Below are positions 31,212 through 40,506 of a stretch of 64,000 nucleotides of DNA, in pieces. This DNA comes from Bradyrhizobium betae (GTDB lineage: Bacteria; Pseudomonadota; Alphaproteobacteria; Rhizobiales; Xanthobacteraceae), in NCBI RefSeq assembly GCF_004123905.1, contig NZ_MZXW01000035.1, positions 310,001-374,000 of the forward strand. The letters run 5' to 3'. The notes below the pieces were generated by a model that was given only the letters and a program-made list of their open reading frames with translations, was not told the DNA's origin and made no database searches. Position 1 is the stretch's first letter. The number at the start of each line of letters is the position of its first letter. The position numbers and the translations under genes are program-made.

Positions 31212-32510
31212 CTACGCTTTCCGCAACACCGAGACGAAGAACCCGTCCGTCCCCGTCCGCCGCGGCGTCATCAGCCAGCCTTCGGCCGACTGCATCGCGG
31301 CTTGCGCAAAATCTTCCGCCTTGTCCCAGAGCACGCTTGCGGTCTGCTCGGGCGGGACGACCCCAAATTCCGGATGGCGGCCAATGAACGCCCTCACCTG
31401 CTCGCCGTTCTCCTCCGCCAGCACCGAGCAGGTGATGTAGGCGATGCGGCCGCCGGCCTTCACCAACGGAACCGCGCGCTCCAGCACCGCGGCCTGGTCG
31501 CGCAGGCGGATCTCTAGCGCGCCCGGCCGCATGCGCCATTTTGCGTCGGGATTGCGGCGCCAGGTTCCGGTTCCCGTGCAGGGGGCATCGATCACGACAA
31601 GGTCGGCGGTGGCGTGGATGTCGGCAAGCGTATCCGTCTCACCCTTGGGCGTGCGCACATCGGCATTGTGGACGCCGGCACGAGACAGGCGTTCGTGGAT
31701 CGGCACAAGCTGGCGCTTGTCGCTGTCGGTCGCGATCAGGCGGCCCTTGCCCTGCATCATGGCGGCGAGCGCCAGCGTCTTGCCGCCGGCCCCCGCACAG
31801 AGATCGATCACCTGCTCGCCGGGTTTTGCCGCAGTCAAAGCGGCTGCCAGCTGCGATCCCTCATCCTGCACTTCAACGCCGCCCTTGATGAAATCCTCTT
31901 CGGCCTGGATGCCGGGGTTGCGCGCATCAGCCGAAAGTGCGATGCGCAAGCCGTTTGCGGACCATGGCGTCGGTTCAGCATGAAGATGAGCCAGCGCCTT
32001 CAGCACCTTGTCGCGATTGGATTTTAGCGTGTTGACGCGCAGATCGAGTGGCGCCCGGCTCGCCATCGCGGCCGCCTCCGCGGCGCGGTCCTCGCCGAAG
32101 ACTTTGGCCAGGTGGGAATCGAGCCATTCGGGATAGTCGCCGGCGATGGCGGCCGGTGCGTCCTTCAGGGAGCGATGGCTGAGCGCGGCTTGCTCGGCCT
32201 CGGTCAGCGGCGCCGGCGCGAAACGGCCGCCGTCAAACAAGGCGGCCATGGTCGCCATGTCCATCTCGCGCTCGAGGCGGAGCATGCCGATCAGCCGCGC
32301 GCGTGCGGTGTCGGCATCCATCAGATACGCGCTCGAGGCGTAGCGGCGCAGCACGTCCCAGACGAGGCCGGCGATCGCGGCGCGGTCGCCGGAGCCGGCA
32401 AAGCGATGCGCGGTGCCCCACTCCTTCAGCGCCTTGGCCGCGGGCACGCGGTCTCTCTCGATGGTGTCGATCAGTTCGATGGCTGCGGACAGCCGGGCAG
32501 CGGGAGTCAT
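31212..32510 (-). CDS. RsmB/NOP-family rRNA (cytosine-5) methyltransferase
   Basis: This 432-residue protein has an N-terminal NusB-like helical region (RSRAIAGLVWDVLRR type) and a C-terminal SAM-binding RNA methyltransferase domain. The two cysteines of this family are C311 in DAPCTGTGTWRRNPD and C361 in YITCSVLAEENGEQV; one attacks C6 of cytosine and the other frees the product. It probably makes m5C in 16S rRNA. The MAPEG gene lies 34 bp upstream in the same direction and may be co-transcribed. Confidence 0.93.
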   Translation of the reverse strand: MTPAARLSAAIELIDTIERDRVPAAKALKEWGTAHRFAGSGDRAAIAGLVWDVLRRYASSAYLMDADTARARLIGMLRLEREMDMATMAALFDGGRFAPAPLTEAEQAALSHRSLKDAPAAIAGDYPEWLDSHLAKVFGEDRAAEAAAMASRAPLDLRVNTLKSNRDKVLKALAHLHAEPTPWSANGLRIALSADARNPGIQAEEDFIKGGVEVQDEGSQLAAALTAAKPGEQVIDLCAGAGGKTLALAAMMQGKGRLIATDSDKRQLVPIHERLSRAGVHNADVRTPKGETDTLADIHATADLVVIDAPCTGTGTWRRNPDAKWRMRPGALEIRLRDQAAVLERAVPLVKAGGRIAYITCSVLAEENGEQVRAFIGRHPEFGVVPPEQTASVLWDKAEDFAQAAMQSAEGWLMTPRRTGTDGFFVSVLRKA

Positions 32511-32544
32511 TTGAATCTTTCAGATGAAATCGGACTCCTAAGAG

Positions 32545-32967
32545 TCAGATCAGCAACAGCATTTTGAGGGCGAAGTAGATCCACATCGCCAGCAGCACCA
32601 GCACGCCGGCGAGCCAGATCGTGGAGCGGCGGCCGAGATCGTTCGAGGAGACGAACACGCCGGCATGGGCAAAGCGCGTCACCACGAACACCCAGGACAT
32701 CAACACGATGAAGAGATCGGCATGGCGCAAGGGCAGCGCCAGCGCGATCATGGCGTAGAACAGCACCGGCAGCTCGAACTGGTTGCGGTAGCAATTGCCG
32801 ATTTGGGTGGCGCCCTGCGGCCAGTTCGGCTCGCCCAGCGCAATGTCGCGGATCTTGGTCTCGCCCGAGACCAGCGCCTTCCGGCGCCCGAACACCATGC
32901 CGATCAGGAGCGCGAAGGTGAGGCCGACCTGCACGAAGACAGGCAGCAGAACCATTTGGATGGACAT
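32545..32967 (-). CDS. MAPEG family membrane protein
   Basis: This 140-residue protein has four hydrophobic helices and the conserved segment NCYRNQFELPVLFYAMIALA of the MAPEG superfamily (membrane proteins of eicosanoid and glutathione metabolism). Bacterial members are mostly uncharacterised; some bind glutathione. I chose ATG 32967; a 34-residue longer frame has no added conserved part. It sits directly upstream of the rsmB-like gene in the same direction. Confidence 0.85.
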   Translation of the reverse strand: MSIQMVLLPVFVQVGLTFALLIGMVFGRRKALVSGETKIRDIALGEPNWPQGATQIGNCYRNQFELPVLFYAMIALALPLRHADLFIVLMSWVFVVTRFAHAGVFVSSNDLGRRSTIWLAGVLVLLAMWIYFALKMLLLI

Positions 32968-33126
32968 CGGAACTTTCCCGTAAGGCGGAACGCCGCGAGC
33001 CGTCATTAGCCGCGACTGCTGGCGCTGACAATCAACGAGTTGAACCGGCGTTCCATATCTTGCGACCAACCACCGATAGTTAAAGCGATTTTGGTCCCTT
33101 TTCGGGACCTGAGGCGAGATGGCGCC

Positions 33127-33750
33127 ATGAACACCCTGTCAGGCCTGATGAGCTCCTGGGCCGAATCCGCTGACGGCCAGCTCGGCATGCTGATGTCGGC
33201 GCTCTCAGGTGTCGCGACGGCGCTCGCGGTTGCGCTGGCACTGACGGTCTATTTCCGCCTGAGCTACCGGACCTGGCGCGACGTCGTCAGGCATGGCCTG
33301 GCTGCGCTCACTGCCGTCGCCCTGTTCGGCTTCGCCGCCTACGACATGCGCCACGCTGCGCTGGCCTATCTCGGCCTCAACCCATCCAAACCCGCGGTCG
33401 AGTTCGAGATCCGCATGCCCAGGGAGACACTAACGGCGGTGTCCGATAGCCAGATCGAGCTGCACACCGACCGCAACCAGACGCTGGCGCTGGTCGACGG
33501 CGTGCGCGACCTCGCCGACGGACGCGCCGTGCTGCGCGGCGCAGTGGCGCTCAACCACCGCACCGCCGACCGCGTGCTGGTCGTGAACCTGCCCGGCAAG
33601 GGCACGTTCGAATTCCGCCTCCGCCTGCCCGCCGAACCACATCGGTCCGAGCAGTTCGGCCCCTGGCACCTCGCCGATCGCATCGCCTCACCTGGGGCCG
33701 TCGCGGTCGTCCCGCAGGACGCCTACACCATCCGCTATCGCGTGCTTTAA
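33127..33750 (+). CDS. Hypothetical protein with two N-terminal membrane helices
   Basis: This 207-residue protein has two hydrophobic segments (about residues 22-42 and 57-73) with a positively charged loop (RLSYRTWRDVVRHG) between, then a soluble beta-rich domain (VEFEIRMPRETLTAVSDSQI) that probably faces the periplasm. No known family is recognised. GAGGCGAG lies upstream of the ATG at 33127. It is divergent from the MAPEG gene and followed after 68 bp by a phosphoesterase gene in the same direction. Confidence 0.7.
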   Translation: MNTLSGLMSSWAESADGQLGMLMSALSGVATALAVALALTVYFRLSYRTWRDVVRHGLAALTAVALFGFAAYDMRHAALAYLGLNPSKPAVEFEIRMPRETLTAVSDSQIELHTDRNQTLALVDGVRDLADGRAVLRGAVALNHRTADRVLVVNLPGKGTFEFRLRLPAEPHRSEQFGPWHLADRIASPGAVAVVPQDAYTIRYRVL

Positions 33751-33818
33751 ACTTTGTTCGATCGCGGATGACGCGTGCGCGTCATCGTTCCGACGTTTGG
33801 CCGCGCGATACTTCGTGC

Positions 33819-34661
33819 ATGTCCGAATTTCGCCTGACGCAGATTTCCGACACGCATCTCGGCCGGCGCTTTCCCGGCCTGATCGCAAACTTCCACGCGG
33901 TCAGCGAGCATATCGACGCGAACAGACCCGATCTCGTCATCAACACCGGCGACGTTTCCTTCGACGGGCCCACAAGTCGTGACGATGTCGAATTCGCGAA
34001 AAGCCTGCACAACGCCCTGCCCGGCGCCTGCCGCTACATCCCCGGCAATCACGATATCGGCGACAATCCGACCGCGATCGGGCCCGCGCCAAAACCGCCG
34101 GTCGCGGAAGCGCACCGCCAGCAATTTTGCGATATCATCGGCGAGGATCATTGGTCGTTCGAGGCCGCAGGCTGGCGCTTCATCGGCCTCAACACGCTGG
34201 TGATGAATTCGGGCCTCGCCTTCGAGGCCGAGCAGTTCGACTGGCTGTCCCAGGAAGTTTCGCGCGTGAACGGCGGGCCGGTCGCGCTGTTCGTGCACAA
34301 GCCGCTCTTTCTCAACCTGCCCGACGACCCCGAGACACCGGAAACCTCGATCCGCTACGTGCCGCAGCCGGCGCGCGCGCGGCTGATCGAAATGTTCGCG
34401 CATGTCGATTTGCGGCTGATCGCCAGCGGCCATGTGCACCAGCGGCGCGACTTCAGCTATCGCCACACCCGCCACGTCTGGGCGCCATCAGCCGGCTTCA
34501 AGATCAACGATCAGCGCCAGGACCGGATCGCGATCAAGGAGACGGGCCTCGTCGAGTATCGCTTTCAGCCCGACAGCTTTGAGGTTCGTCACCTCCGCGC
34601 GGCCGGCCAGGTCGATGTCGATATCGAGGAGTTGCTCGCGCAGATGGGCGGCGAGCATTAG
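33819..34661 (+). CDS. Metallophosphoesterase (calcineurin-like)
   Basis: This 280-residue enzyme has the full metal site of the family: ISDTHLG, INTGDVSFDG, IPGNHD, a later VHKPLF histidine and ASGHVHQ. It hydrolyses phosphomonoesters or diesters with two metal ions, perhaps cyclic nucleotides (CpdA-like) or other substrates. No signal peptide, so it is cytoplasmic. The ATG at 33819 gives MSEFRLTQIS, the usual lead into the first metal motif. It is preceded by the membrane protein gene and followed by the LacI-type operator of the next operon. Confidence 0.9.
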   Translation: MSEFRLTQISDTHLGRRFPGLIANFHAVSEHIDANRPDLVINTGDVSFDGPTSRDDVEFAKSLHNALPGACRYIPGNHDIGDNPTAIGPAPKPPVAEAHRQQFCDIIGEDHWSFEAAGWRFIGLNTLVMNSGLAFEAEQFDWLSQEVSRVNGGPVALFVHKPLFLNLPDDPETPETSIRYVPQPARARLIEMFAHVDLRLIASGHVHQRRDFSYRHTRHVWAPSAGFKINDQRQDRIAIKETGLVEYRFQPDSFEVRHLRAAGQVDVDIEELLAQMGGEH

Positions 34662-34737
34662 CCCAGGCGACGAGCACCATTCCCTACCCTAATACCTCAT
34701 TGCATCAAATTTGGCTTAGGAACGACTAAAAGAGCCT

Positions 34738-34755
34738 AATGACAACGTTGTCATT
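34738..34755. promoter_or_regulatory. LacI-type operator upstream of the amino-acid catabolic operon
   Basis: AATGACAACGTTGTCATT is an 18-bp perfect palindrome with the central CG of LacI/GalR operators. It lies 46 bp before the first gene of a run that ends with a lacI-family gene, so it is the expected binding site of that regulator. Confidence 0.85.
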
Positions 34756-34800
34756 CCGACATATCGTTCTCTTCAGCGGTCGAGGGCCGCTGAGGGAGCG

Positions 34801-36099
34801 ATGATGCAGTTCTTGTCCCGGTGGGATGGCCAACGTCTTTCAGCGACCATTCGGGGTATTCCCCTGGTCGATGGCCTGCCGGTCGATGAGATCGCCAGCG
34901 AGAATTGGCAGCCTTCCCGCGGCGATCTTGCCCTGCCCGTCCTCACGCTCGATGAGGCCGCCTTCGCCGCCAATCGCGACCTCTTCCTGCGCTGGTGTAA
35001 GAGCGCCGGTGTTGCCGTTGCCCCCCACGCCAAGACGCCGATGTCGCCGGAGCTCGCGCGCTCGCTACGCGCGGCCGGCGCCTGGGGCACGACGGTCGCC
35101 AACATCCAGCAGGCCGCCGTGCTGCTCGCGAGCGGCGAGCGACGCCTGCTGCTGGCCAACGAGATCGGCGGGCTCGCTTCCGGCCGGCGGCTCGGCGCGC
35201 TGCTCCGCGCCTATCCCGACGTCGAGTTTCACGCCTTCGCCGATTCACCCGCCGCAGTCGCAGCGCTCGCTGAGGCGGCGCGGATCGCAGAACGCGGCGA
35301 CTTGTCCGTGCTGGTCGAGCTCGGTGCGGGCCGCGCCGGCGCCCGAGATCGCACCGCAATCGAAGCGACGATCGCGGCCGTGCTCGCCGCCGACCGGCTC
35401 GTGCTCGGCGGCATTGCGACCTATGAAGGCGCAGCCGCAACAGCCGATGCCGAGGAGACGATGCGCGCGATCGCGGCACTGCTGGAGCGCACCATCGAGA
35501 CGTTTGCCATGGTCCGCGCCGCTGCCCCGCAGCGGCCACTGATCATGAGCGCCGGCGGCTCCGCCTATTTCGATGTCGTCGCCCGGGCGCTCGCACCAGG
35601 CGCACAGGCCGATGACAACGCCACGGTCATCCTCCGCTCCGGCGCGCTGTTCTTCGCCGATCACGGCATCTATGCCCGCGCCTTCGCCGAGATCGACCGG
35701 CGCGGTGGTCTTCTCATCAACGGCGCGCGACATTCTGCGTCCGACAGTTTTCGTCCGGCACTCTCGCTCTGGGCCGAAGTGCTGTCGCGCCCCGAGGCCG
35801 GGCTTGCGATCGCAGGCTTCGGTATGCGCGATGCCTCCTTCGATCAGGGACTGCCGGTGCCCTTGCGCGTCTTCCGCGACGGCGTCGAGCAGCAAGGGCT
35901 CGCCACTCAGCTGGCGGTGACGCGCCTCAACGACCAGCACGCGTTCCTCTCCGTCGCGCCCGAAGCAGCGCTGGCCGTCGGCGACATCATCGCCTTCGGC
36001 ATCTCGCATCCCTGCACCTGCCTCGACCGCTGGCGCGTGATCCTCGCCCTCGATGCCGACGGCGTCGTGACGCGCGCCCTCCCTACCCAGTTCGGCTGA
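34801..36099 (+). CDS. Fold-type III PLP enzyme (D-amino-acid deaminase/aldolase-like)
   Basis: This 432-residue protein has the PLP lysine in APHAKTPMSP (K78), a TIM-barrel region with GGIATYEG, and a C-terminal zinc-type pair HPC (H403, C405) as in D-serine dehydratase and D-threonine aldolase. NCBI-style names for such proteins are amino acid deaminase or alanine racemase N-terminal family. It is the first of eight co-directional genes. Placement beside a polar amino-acid importer, RidA and a deacylase suggests that it deaminates or cleaves an unusual D- or hydroxy-amino acid. ATGATG gives an alternative start one codon later. Confidence 0.83.
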   Translation: MMQFLSRWDGQRLSATIRGIPLVDGLPVDEIASENWQPSRGDLALPVLTLDEAAFAANRDLFLRWCKSAGVAVAPHAKTPMSPELARSLRAAGAWGTTVANIQQAAVLLASGERRLLLANEIGGLASGRRLGALLRAYPDVEFHAFADSPAAVAALAEAARIAERGDLSVLVELGAGRAGARDRTAIEATIAAVLAADRLVLGGIATYEGAAATADAEETMRAIAALLERTIETFAMVRAAAPQRPLIMSAGGSAYFDVVARALAPGAQADDNATVILRSGALFFADHGIYARAFAEIDRRGGLLINGARHSASDSFRPALSLWAEVLSRPEAGLAIAGFGMRDASFDQGLPVPLRVFRDGVEQQGLATQLAVTRLNDQHAFLSVAPEAALAVGDIIAFGISHPCTCLDRWRVILALDADGVVTRALPTQFG

Positions 36100-36108
36100 G
36101 CGCGCACG

Positions 36109-36768
36109 ATGAATTTCCTGCCGCTCTGGCGCTATCAGAATCAGCTCATCGACGGGGCCATCGTCACGCTCGAGCTGACGGTGATCTCGGCGGTATGCGG
36201 CCTCCTGATCGGCGTTGCCGGCGCGGTCGCGCTGAACGGCCGCATCACGCCACTGCGCTGGCTGGTGCGCGGTTACATCGAATTGTTCCGCAACACGCCG
36301 TCGCTGATCCAGCTCTTCATCGTGTTCTTCGTGCTGCCGAACTTCGGCCTGAAGTTGCCGGCGTTCGAGGCCGCCGCCGTCGCGCTCTCGCTCTATTTCG
36401 GCGCCTATTCGGTCGAGATCGTCCGCGCCGGCCTCGACTCCATCCCGCGCAACCAGGTCGAAGCCGGCCAGTGCCTCGGGCTATCAGGCTGGCAGGTGTT
36501 TCGCCACATCGTGCTGCCGCCGGCGCTGCGCAACGCCTATCCGGCGGTGACCAGCCAGTTCGTGCTCCTGCTGCTCGGCACCTCGCTCGCCTCGCAGGTC
36601 GCCACTGATGAGCTGTTTCATGTCGCAGGCTTCATCGAAAGCCGCACCTACCGCAGCTTCGAGGTCTATGCGGTGATCTGCGTGATCTATTTCGCGATGG
36701 CGATGTCGTTCAAGGCGCTGTTCGCCATCATCGGTGCGGCGGCCTTCCGCTGGCCGCGGCGGCGCTGA
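36109..36768 (+). CDS. Amino acid ABC transporter permease
   Basis: This 219-residue polar amino-acid permease has about five membrane helices and the EAA-type loop EAGQCLGLSGWQVFRHIVLP that contacts the ATPase. It is 9 bp after the PLP enzyme gene and pairs with the second permease at 36778. Together they form the inner-membrane channel of the importer. The order permease-permease-ATPase-binding protein is conserved in HisMQ-type systems. Confidence 0.92.
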   Translation: MNFLPLWRYQNQLIDGAIVTLELTVISAVCGLLIGVAGAVALNGRITPLRWLVRGYIELFRNTPSLIQLFIVFFVLPNFGLKLPAFEAAAVALSLYFGAYSVEIVRAGLDSIPRNQVEAGQCLGLSGWQVFRHIVLPPALRNAYPAVTSQFVLLLLGTSLASQVATDELFHVAGFIESRTYRSFEVYAVICVIYFAMAMSFKALFAIIGAAAFRWPRRR

Positions 36769-36777
36769 GGGCAAGCG

Positions 36778-37428
36778 ATGCGATCCTTCTCCCTCATCGA
36801 CTTCGTCTCGCTGTTTGCGGCCCTGCGCTGGACCGTTGCGCTGGTCGTGCTCGCGCTCGGCTTCGGTGCGCCGCTGGCGCTCGGGCTCGCGATGGGCCGC
36901 ATCAGCCGCTTTGCCGGCCTGCGCTGGACCATGGCGGCGTGCATCCAGATCGTCCAGAGCGTGCCGCTGCTCGGGCTGTTGTTCTTCTTCTATTTCGGTA
37001 TGCCGGTGTTTTTGGGAATCCAGGTGCCGGCGCTCGTTGCCGTCACCGTGGCCTACACACTCTACACCGCCGCATTCCTCGGCGAGATCTGGCGCGGTGG
37101 GCTCGAGGCCGTGAAGCAGGCGCAATGGGAGGCCGGCGCCTGCCTCGGCGTCTCGGCCTGGCAACAATTCCGCCACATCATCGCACCGCAGGCGCTGCGC
37201 CTGTCGCTGCCGCCGACCGTCGGCTTCCTGGTGCAGCTCATCAAGGGCACCTCGCTTGCCTCGATCCTCGGCTTCGTCGAGCTCGCGCGCGCAGGTCAGG
37301 TGGTGAGCGCGGCGACGTTCCAGCCATTGCTCACCTACGCGCTGGTCGCCGCGATCTATTTCGCTCTGTGCCTGCCGTTTACGCTCTGGTCCCGCTCCCT
37401 GGAGGCCCGCCTCGATGGCTCTCGTTGA
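36778..37428 (+). CDS. Amino acid ABC transporter permease (second)
   Basis: This 216-residue protein is the second HisMQ-type permease, with the EAA loop EAGACLGVSAWQQFRHIIAP and about five helices. GAGGG precedes its ATG. Its 3' end overlaps the ATPase start by 14 bases, so the two are translationally coupled. With the 36109 product it forms the heterodimeric channel. Confidence 0.92.
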   Translation: MRSFSLIDFVSLFAALRWTVALVVLALGFGAPLALGLAMGRISRFAGLRWTMAACIQIVQSVPLLGLLFFFYFGMPVFLGIQVPALVAVTVAYTLYTAAFLGEIWRGGLEAVKQAQWEAGACLGVSAWQQFRHIIAPQALRLSLPPTVGFLVQLIKGTSLASILGFVELARAGQVVSAATFQPLLTYALVAAIYFALCLPFTLWSRSLEARLDGSR

Positions 37429-38143
37429 AATCCGTGACGTGCACAAGACATTCGGCAAGGTCGAGGTGCTCAAGGGCGTCTCGCTCGATGTCGAGGAAGG
37501 CGAGATCGTCACGATCATCGGCCGCTCCGGCTCGGGCAAGTCGACGCTGCTCCGCTGCATCAACGCGCTGGAGAGCGTCGATTCCGGCGAGATCCGCGTC
37601 GAGGGCGAGCGGGTCCATGCCAAAATGCCTGACCTGAAGAAATTCCGTCAGCGCGTCGGCATCGTGTTCCAGGCCTTCAATTTGTTTCCGCATCTGAAGG
37701 TCGAGCGCAACGTCACGCTGGCCCCGCTCCTCACCGGCCGTACCGACAAGGCCCGCGCGCGAGCGCTGGCCGAGGATGTGCTCGCCCGCGTCGGCCTCGC
37801 CGACAAGATCGACGCCTGGCCGGAGCAGCTCTCCGGCGGCCAGCAGCAGCGCGTCGCGATCGCGCGCTGTCTCGCGATGGCCCCTCACCTCATGCTGTTC
37901 GACGAGGTGACCTCGGCACTCGACCCCGAGCTCGTCGGCGAAGTCTTGAAGGTGATGGAGGCGATGGCGAAGCAGGGCATGACCATGATCCTCGTCACCC
38001 ACGAGATGGGCTTTGCCCGCAACGTCGCCAACCGCATCGTCTTCATGCATCAGGGCCGCGTCTGGGAACAGGGCCCACCGGCAAAGCTGTTCGCCAGCCC
38101 CGAGACCCCCGAGCTCGCAAGCTTCATCGCTTCCGCGAAATGA
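37415..38143 (+). CDS. Amino acid ABC transporter ATP-binding protein
   Basis: This 242-residue ATPase has Walker A GRSGSGKST (36-44), signature LSGGQQQR, Walker B LMLFDEVTSALD and the H-loop THEMGFA. The sequence is that of GlnQ/HisP-like importer ATPases, placed on the cytoplasmic face. It overlaps the second permease by 14 bases and is followed by the binding-protein gene after 31 bp. Confidence 0.95.
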   Translation: MALVEIRDVHKTFGKVEVLKGVSLDVEEGEIVTIIGRSGSGKSTLLRCINALESVDSGEIRVEGERVHAKMPDLKKFRQRVGIVFQAFNLFPHLKVERNVTLAPLLTGRTDKARARALAEDVLARVGLADKIDAWPEQLSGGQQQRVAIARCLAMAPHLMLFDEVTSALDPELVGEVLKVMEAMAKQGMTMILVTHEMGFARNVANRIVFMHQGRVWEQGPPAKLFASPETPELASFIASAK

Positions 38144-38174
38144 TCAACCCGCCATCCGCCACCAGGAGAGAGTC

Positions 38175-38972
38175 ATGAGACAACTGAAGTCCCTCTTTGC
38201 GATCGCAGCCACTGCGCTTGCCGTCATTGCTGCGCCGAACCTTGCCCACGCCGACAAGCTCCAGGACGTGCTCGGCTCGGGCAAGCTCCGCGTCGGCCTT
38301 CTGACCGATGCCGCGCCGTGGGGCTTCAAGGATGACAAGGGCGAGATCGCAGGCCTCGACGCCGATCTTGCCAAGCTGATCGCCGCCGACATGGGCGTGA
38401 AGCTCGAGCTGGTCCCAGTCACCGGCGCCGCGCGTATTCCCAGCCTTCTGTCGGACAAGATCGACATCTTGATCGCGGGCCTCGGCGCCACGCCCGAGCG
38501 CGCCCAGCAGGTGATGTTCTCGCAGCCCTATGCGGTGGTGAATCTCGGCGTCTACGGTGCCAAGTCAATTCCGGCCGCCGGCGGCAAGAAGCCCGACAAT
38601 CTCGACGGCCGCAGCGTTGCCGTGGCCAAGGGCTCGACGCTCGACGTCTGGCTCACCGACAACGCGCCGAAGGTGAAGCTGGTGCGTTTCGAGGACACGC
38701 CGGCCGCCCTCGCCGCCTACCTCGCGGGACAGGCCGACACATTTGCCGAGAACAGCGCCATCGCGCTGAAGGTGCAGGACCAGAACCCGACCAAGGAGGT
38801 CGAGCTGAAATTCCTGATCCGCCAGTCTCCCGCCCATGTCGGCGTTCGCCAGGGCGAGCAGAACCTGCTCAACTGGATCAACACCGACATCTTCTTCAAC
38901 AAGCTCAACGGCAAGCTCGGCGCCTTGCAGCTGAAATGGTTCAAGGAAGAGCAGACGCTTCCGACGCTGTAA
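38175..38972 (+). CDS. Amino acid ABC transporter substrate-binding protein
   Basis: This 265-residue protein has a 26-residue signal peptide ending AHA before DKLQDVL, so it is periplasmic. The two-lobed SBP_bac_3 pattern is clear (GKLRVGLLTDAAPWGFKDDK, IDILIAGLGATPERAQQVMF). AGGAGAG precedes ATG 38175. It defines the ligand, but specificity cannot be read from sequence; residues suggest a polar amino acid. A 9-bp hairpin follows its stop. Confidence 0.93.
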   Translation: MRQLKSLFAIAATALAVIAAPNLAHADKLQDVLGSGKLRVGLLTDAAPWGFKDDKGEIAGLDADLAKLIAADMGVKLELVPVTGAARIPSLLSDKIDILIAGLGATPERAQQVMFSQPYAVVNLGVYGAKSIPAAGGKKPDNLDGRSVAVAKGSTLDVWLTDNAPKVKLVRFEDTPAALAAYLAGQADTFAENSAIALKVQDQNPTKEVELKFLIRQSPAHVGVRQGEQNLLNWINTDIFFNKLNGKLGALQLKWFKEEQTLPTL

Positions 38973-38982
38973 GCTCGCACGC

Positions 38983-39005
38983 GCTCCCGCGCGCGTCGCG
39001 GGAGC
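38983..39005 (+). other. Intercistronic hairpin after the binding-protein gene
   Basis: GCTCCCGCG (38983-38991) and CGCGGGAGC (38997-39005) form a perfect 9-bp stem with loop CGCGT and no T-run. Such stems after binding-protein genes often protect the upstream mRNA and raise its level over distal genes. Confidence 0.6.
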
Positions 39006-39030
39006 CTCACCTTCACGAGGAGACTTTCAG

Positions 39031-39375
39031 ATGATCAAACGTTACGTCGTGGGTTCACGCATGAGCCAGGCGGTCGCCGCCGGCGGCATGGTGCACATCG
39101 CTGGTCAAGTGGCGGATGACCGCAAGGCCGGCATCGTGTCGCAGACCCAGCAGGTGCTCGCCAAGATCGACGCGCTGCTGAAGGAGGCCGGCTCCGACCG
39201 CTCCAAGCTGATCGCGGTCAACGTCTTCCTGCCGCACATCATCGACTTCGACACCATGAACTCGGTCTACGATGCCTGGATCGATCCGGCCAATCCGCCG
39301 GCGCGCGCCTGCGTCGAGGCTCGCCTTGCCGATCCCGATTTGCGTGTCGAGATGACCGCGGTCGCCTTGCTCTGA
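39031..39375 (+). CDS. RidA family protein (reactive enamine/imine deaminase)
   Basis: This 114-residue protein has the YjgF/RidA fold: VHIAGQVADDRKAG, QVLAKIDALLKEAGSD, NVFLPHIIDF and NPPARACVEARLAD with the conserved arginine. RidA hydrolyses enamine/imine intermediates such as 2-aminoacrylate released by PLP deaminases. Its place in the operon next to a fold-III PLP enzyme makes a detoxifying or step-completing role likely. GAGGAG precedes the ATG. Confidence 0.92.
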   Translation: MIKRYVVGSRMSQAVAAGGMVHIAGQVADDRKAGIVSQTQQVLAKIDALLKEAGSDRSKLIAVNVFLPHIIDFDTMNSVYDAWIDPANPPARACVEARLADPDLRVEMTAVALL

Positions 39376-39433
39376 CGAGCGCTTCTTCCAACCTTCGGCC
39401 GGCGTCGGCAACGACGCGGCCCCGAGGCCTCCC

Positions 39434-40465
39434 ATGCATACCGGACTGTTCCACAACATCGATTTCGAGAAGGACCAGAAATGGTCCGGCCATCTCGGCA
39501 TTCCCTTCTCGATCGACCGCTCGCCCTATTACCAGCTCAAGATCCCGATCTTCCGGATCAAGAACGACGCCGGCCCCAAGCTTCTTTTGATGGCCGGCAA
39601 TCACGGCGACGAATATGAGGGCGAGATCACGCTGACGCGGCTGTATCGCCGGCTCGATGCTGCCGCCATCAAGGGTGAGATTACCATCCTGCCCTTCGCC
39701 AACTGGCCCGCCGTGATGGCGGCGCGCCGCCGCTCGCCGCTGGACGAGGGCAACCTCAATCGCGCCTTCCCCGGCGATGCCGCGGGCACGCCAACGTTTC
39801 GTCTGGCGCATTTCCTCGAGCACGAGCTGTTTCCGCGGCATGACGTCGTGTTCGATATCCACTCCGGTGGCACCTCGATGGCCCATGTGCCCTGCGCGCT
39901 GATCGAGCGGCAGGGACCGCCCGAGATGTTTGGTCATGCGCTGCGCCTGATGGAGGGGTTGGGCATGCCCTTCGCCTTCGTCGCCGAGAACGGCGCGACC
40001 GCGCCGACCTCGATGGCGGCAACCGCGCGCGCCGGCGCGATCGGGCTGTCGGGCGAATTCGGCGGCGGCGGTACCGTCACGCCGGAGACCATGGCGCTCA
40101 CCGCGCGCGCCGTCGATCGCCTGCTGCTGGCGCTCGGCATCGTCCAGGCACCAGTGCTGGGACCGCATGCGCCGGTCGAACGCGCCACTGAGCTACTGGC
40201 GCTGCAAAGCCACGCACAGGCGGTGTTCGCGACGCGGCGCGGCTGGTTCGAGCCCGCGGTCACAGTCGGCGCGCGCGTGGCGGCTGGCGATGTCGCCGGC
40301 TGGTATCACGACTTCGAGCGACCGGAACTGCCGGAAGAGGTGCTGCGCTTTCCCGCAGACGGCATCGTGATCTCGCAGCGCCTGCACACCGACAGCCAGA
40401 GCGGCGACTGCCTGGTCCAGGTCGGCCGCGCCTTGAAGCGCGAGGAGGTTTTGACGACGAGCTGA
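39434..40465 (+). CDS. DoeB-like zinc deacylase (succinylglutamate desuccinylase/aspartoacylase family)
   Basis: This 343-residue M14-like zinc hydrolase has metal ligands in GNHGDEYEG (H57, E60) and FDIHSGG (H143), and a GEFGGGGTVTPETM block. The N-terminal part resembles N-acetyl-diaminobutyrate deacetylase (DoeB) of ectoine breakdown, although no other ectoine gene is present. It would remove an acyl group from an N-acyl amino acid, producing the substrate of the PLP enzyme. It lies 58 bp after the RidA gene. Confidence 0.83.
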   Translation: MHTGLFHNIDFEKDQKWSGHLGIPFSIDRSPYYQLKIPIFRIKNDAGPKLLLMAGNHGDEYEGEITLTRLYRRLDAAAIKGEITILPFANWPAVMAARRRSPLDEGNLNRAFPGDAAGTPTFRLAHFLEHELFPRHDVVFDIHSGGTSMAHVPCALIERQGPPEMFGHALRLMEGLGMPFAFVAENGATAPTSMAATARAGAIGLSGEFGGGGTVTPETMALTARAVDRLLLALGIVQAPVLGPHAPVERATELLALQSHAQAVFATRRGWFEPAVTVGARVAAGDVAGWYHDFERPELPEEVLRFPADGIVISQRLHTDSQSGDCLVQVGRALKREEVLTTS

Positions 40466-40506
40466 GTTCGATTAGCCTCCTGTTGCATCCACCCTTTCAG
40501 GATTCG

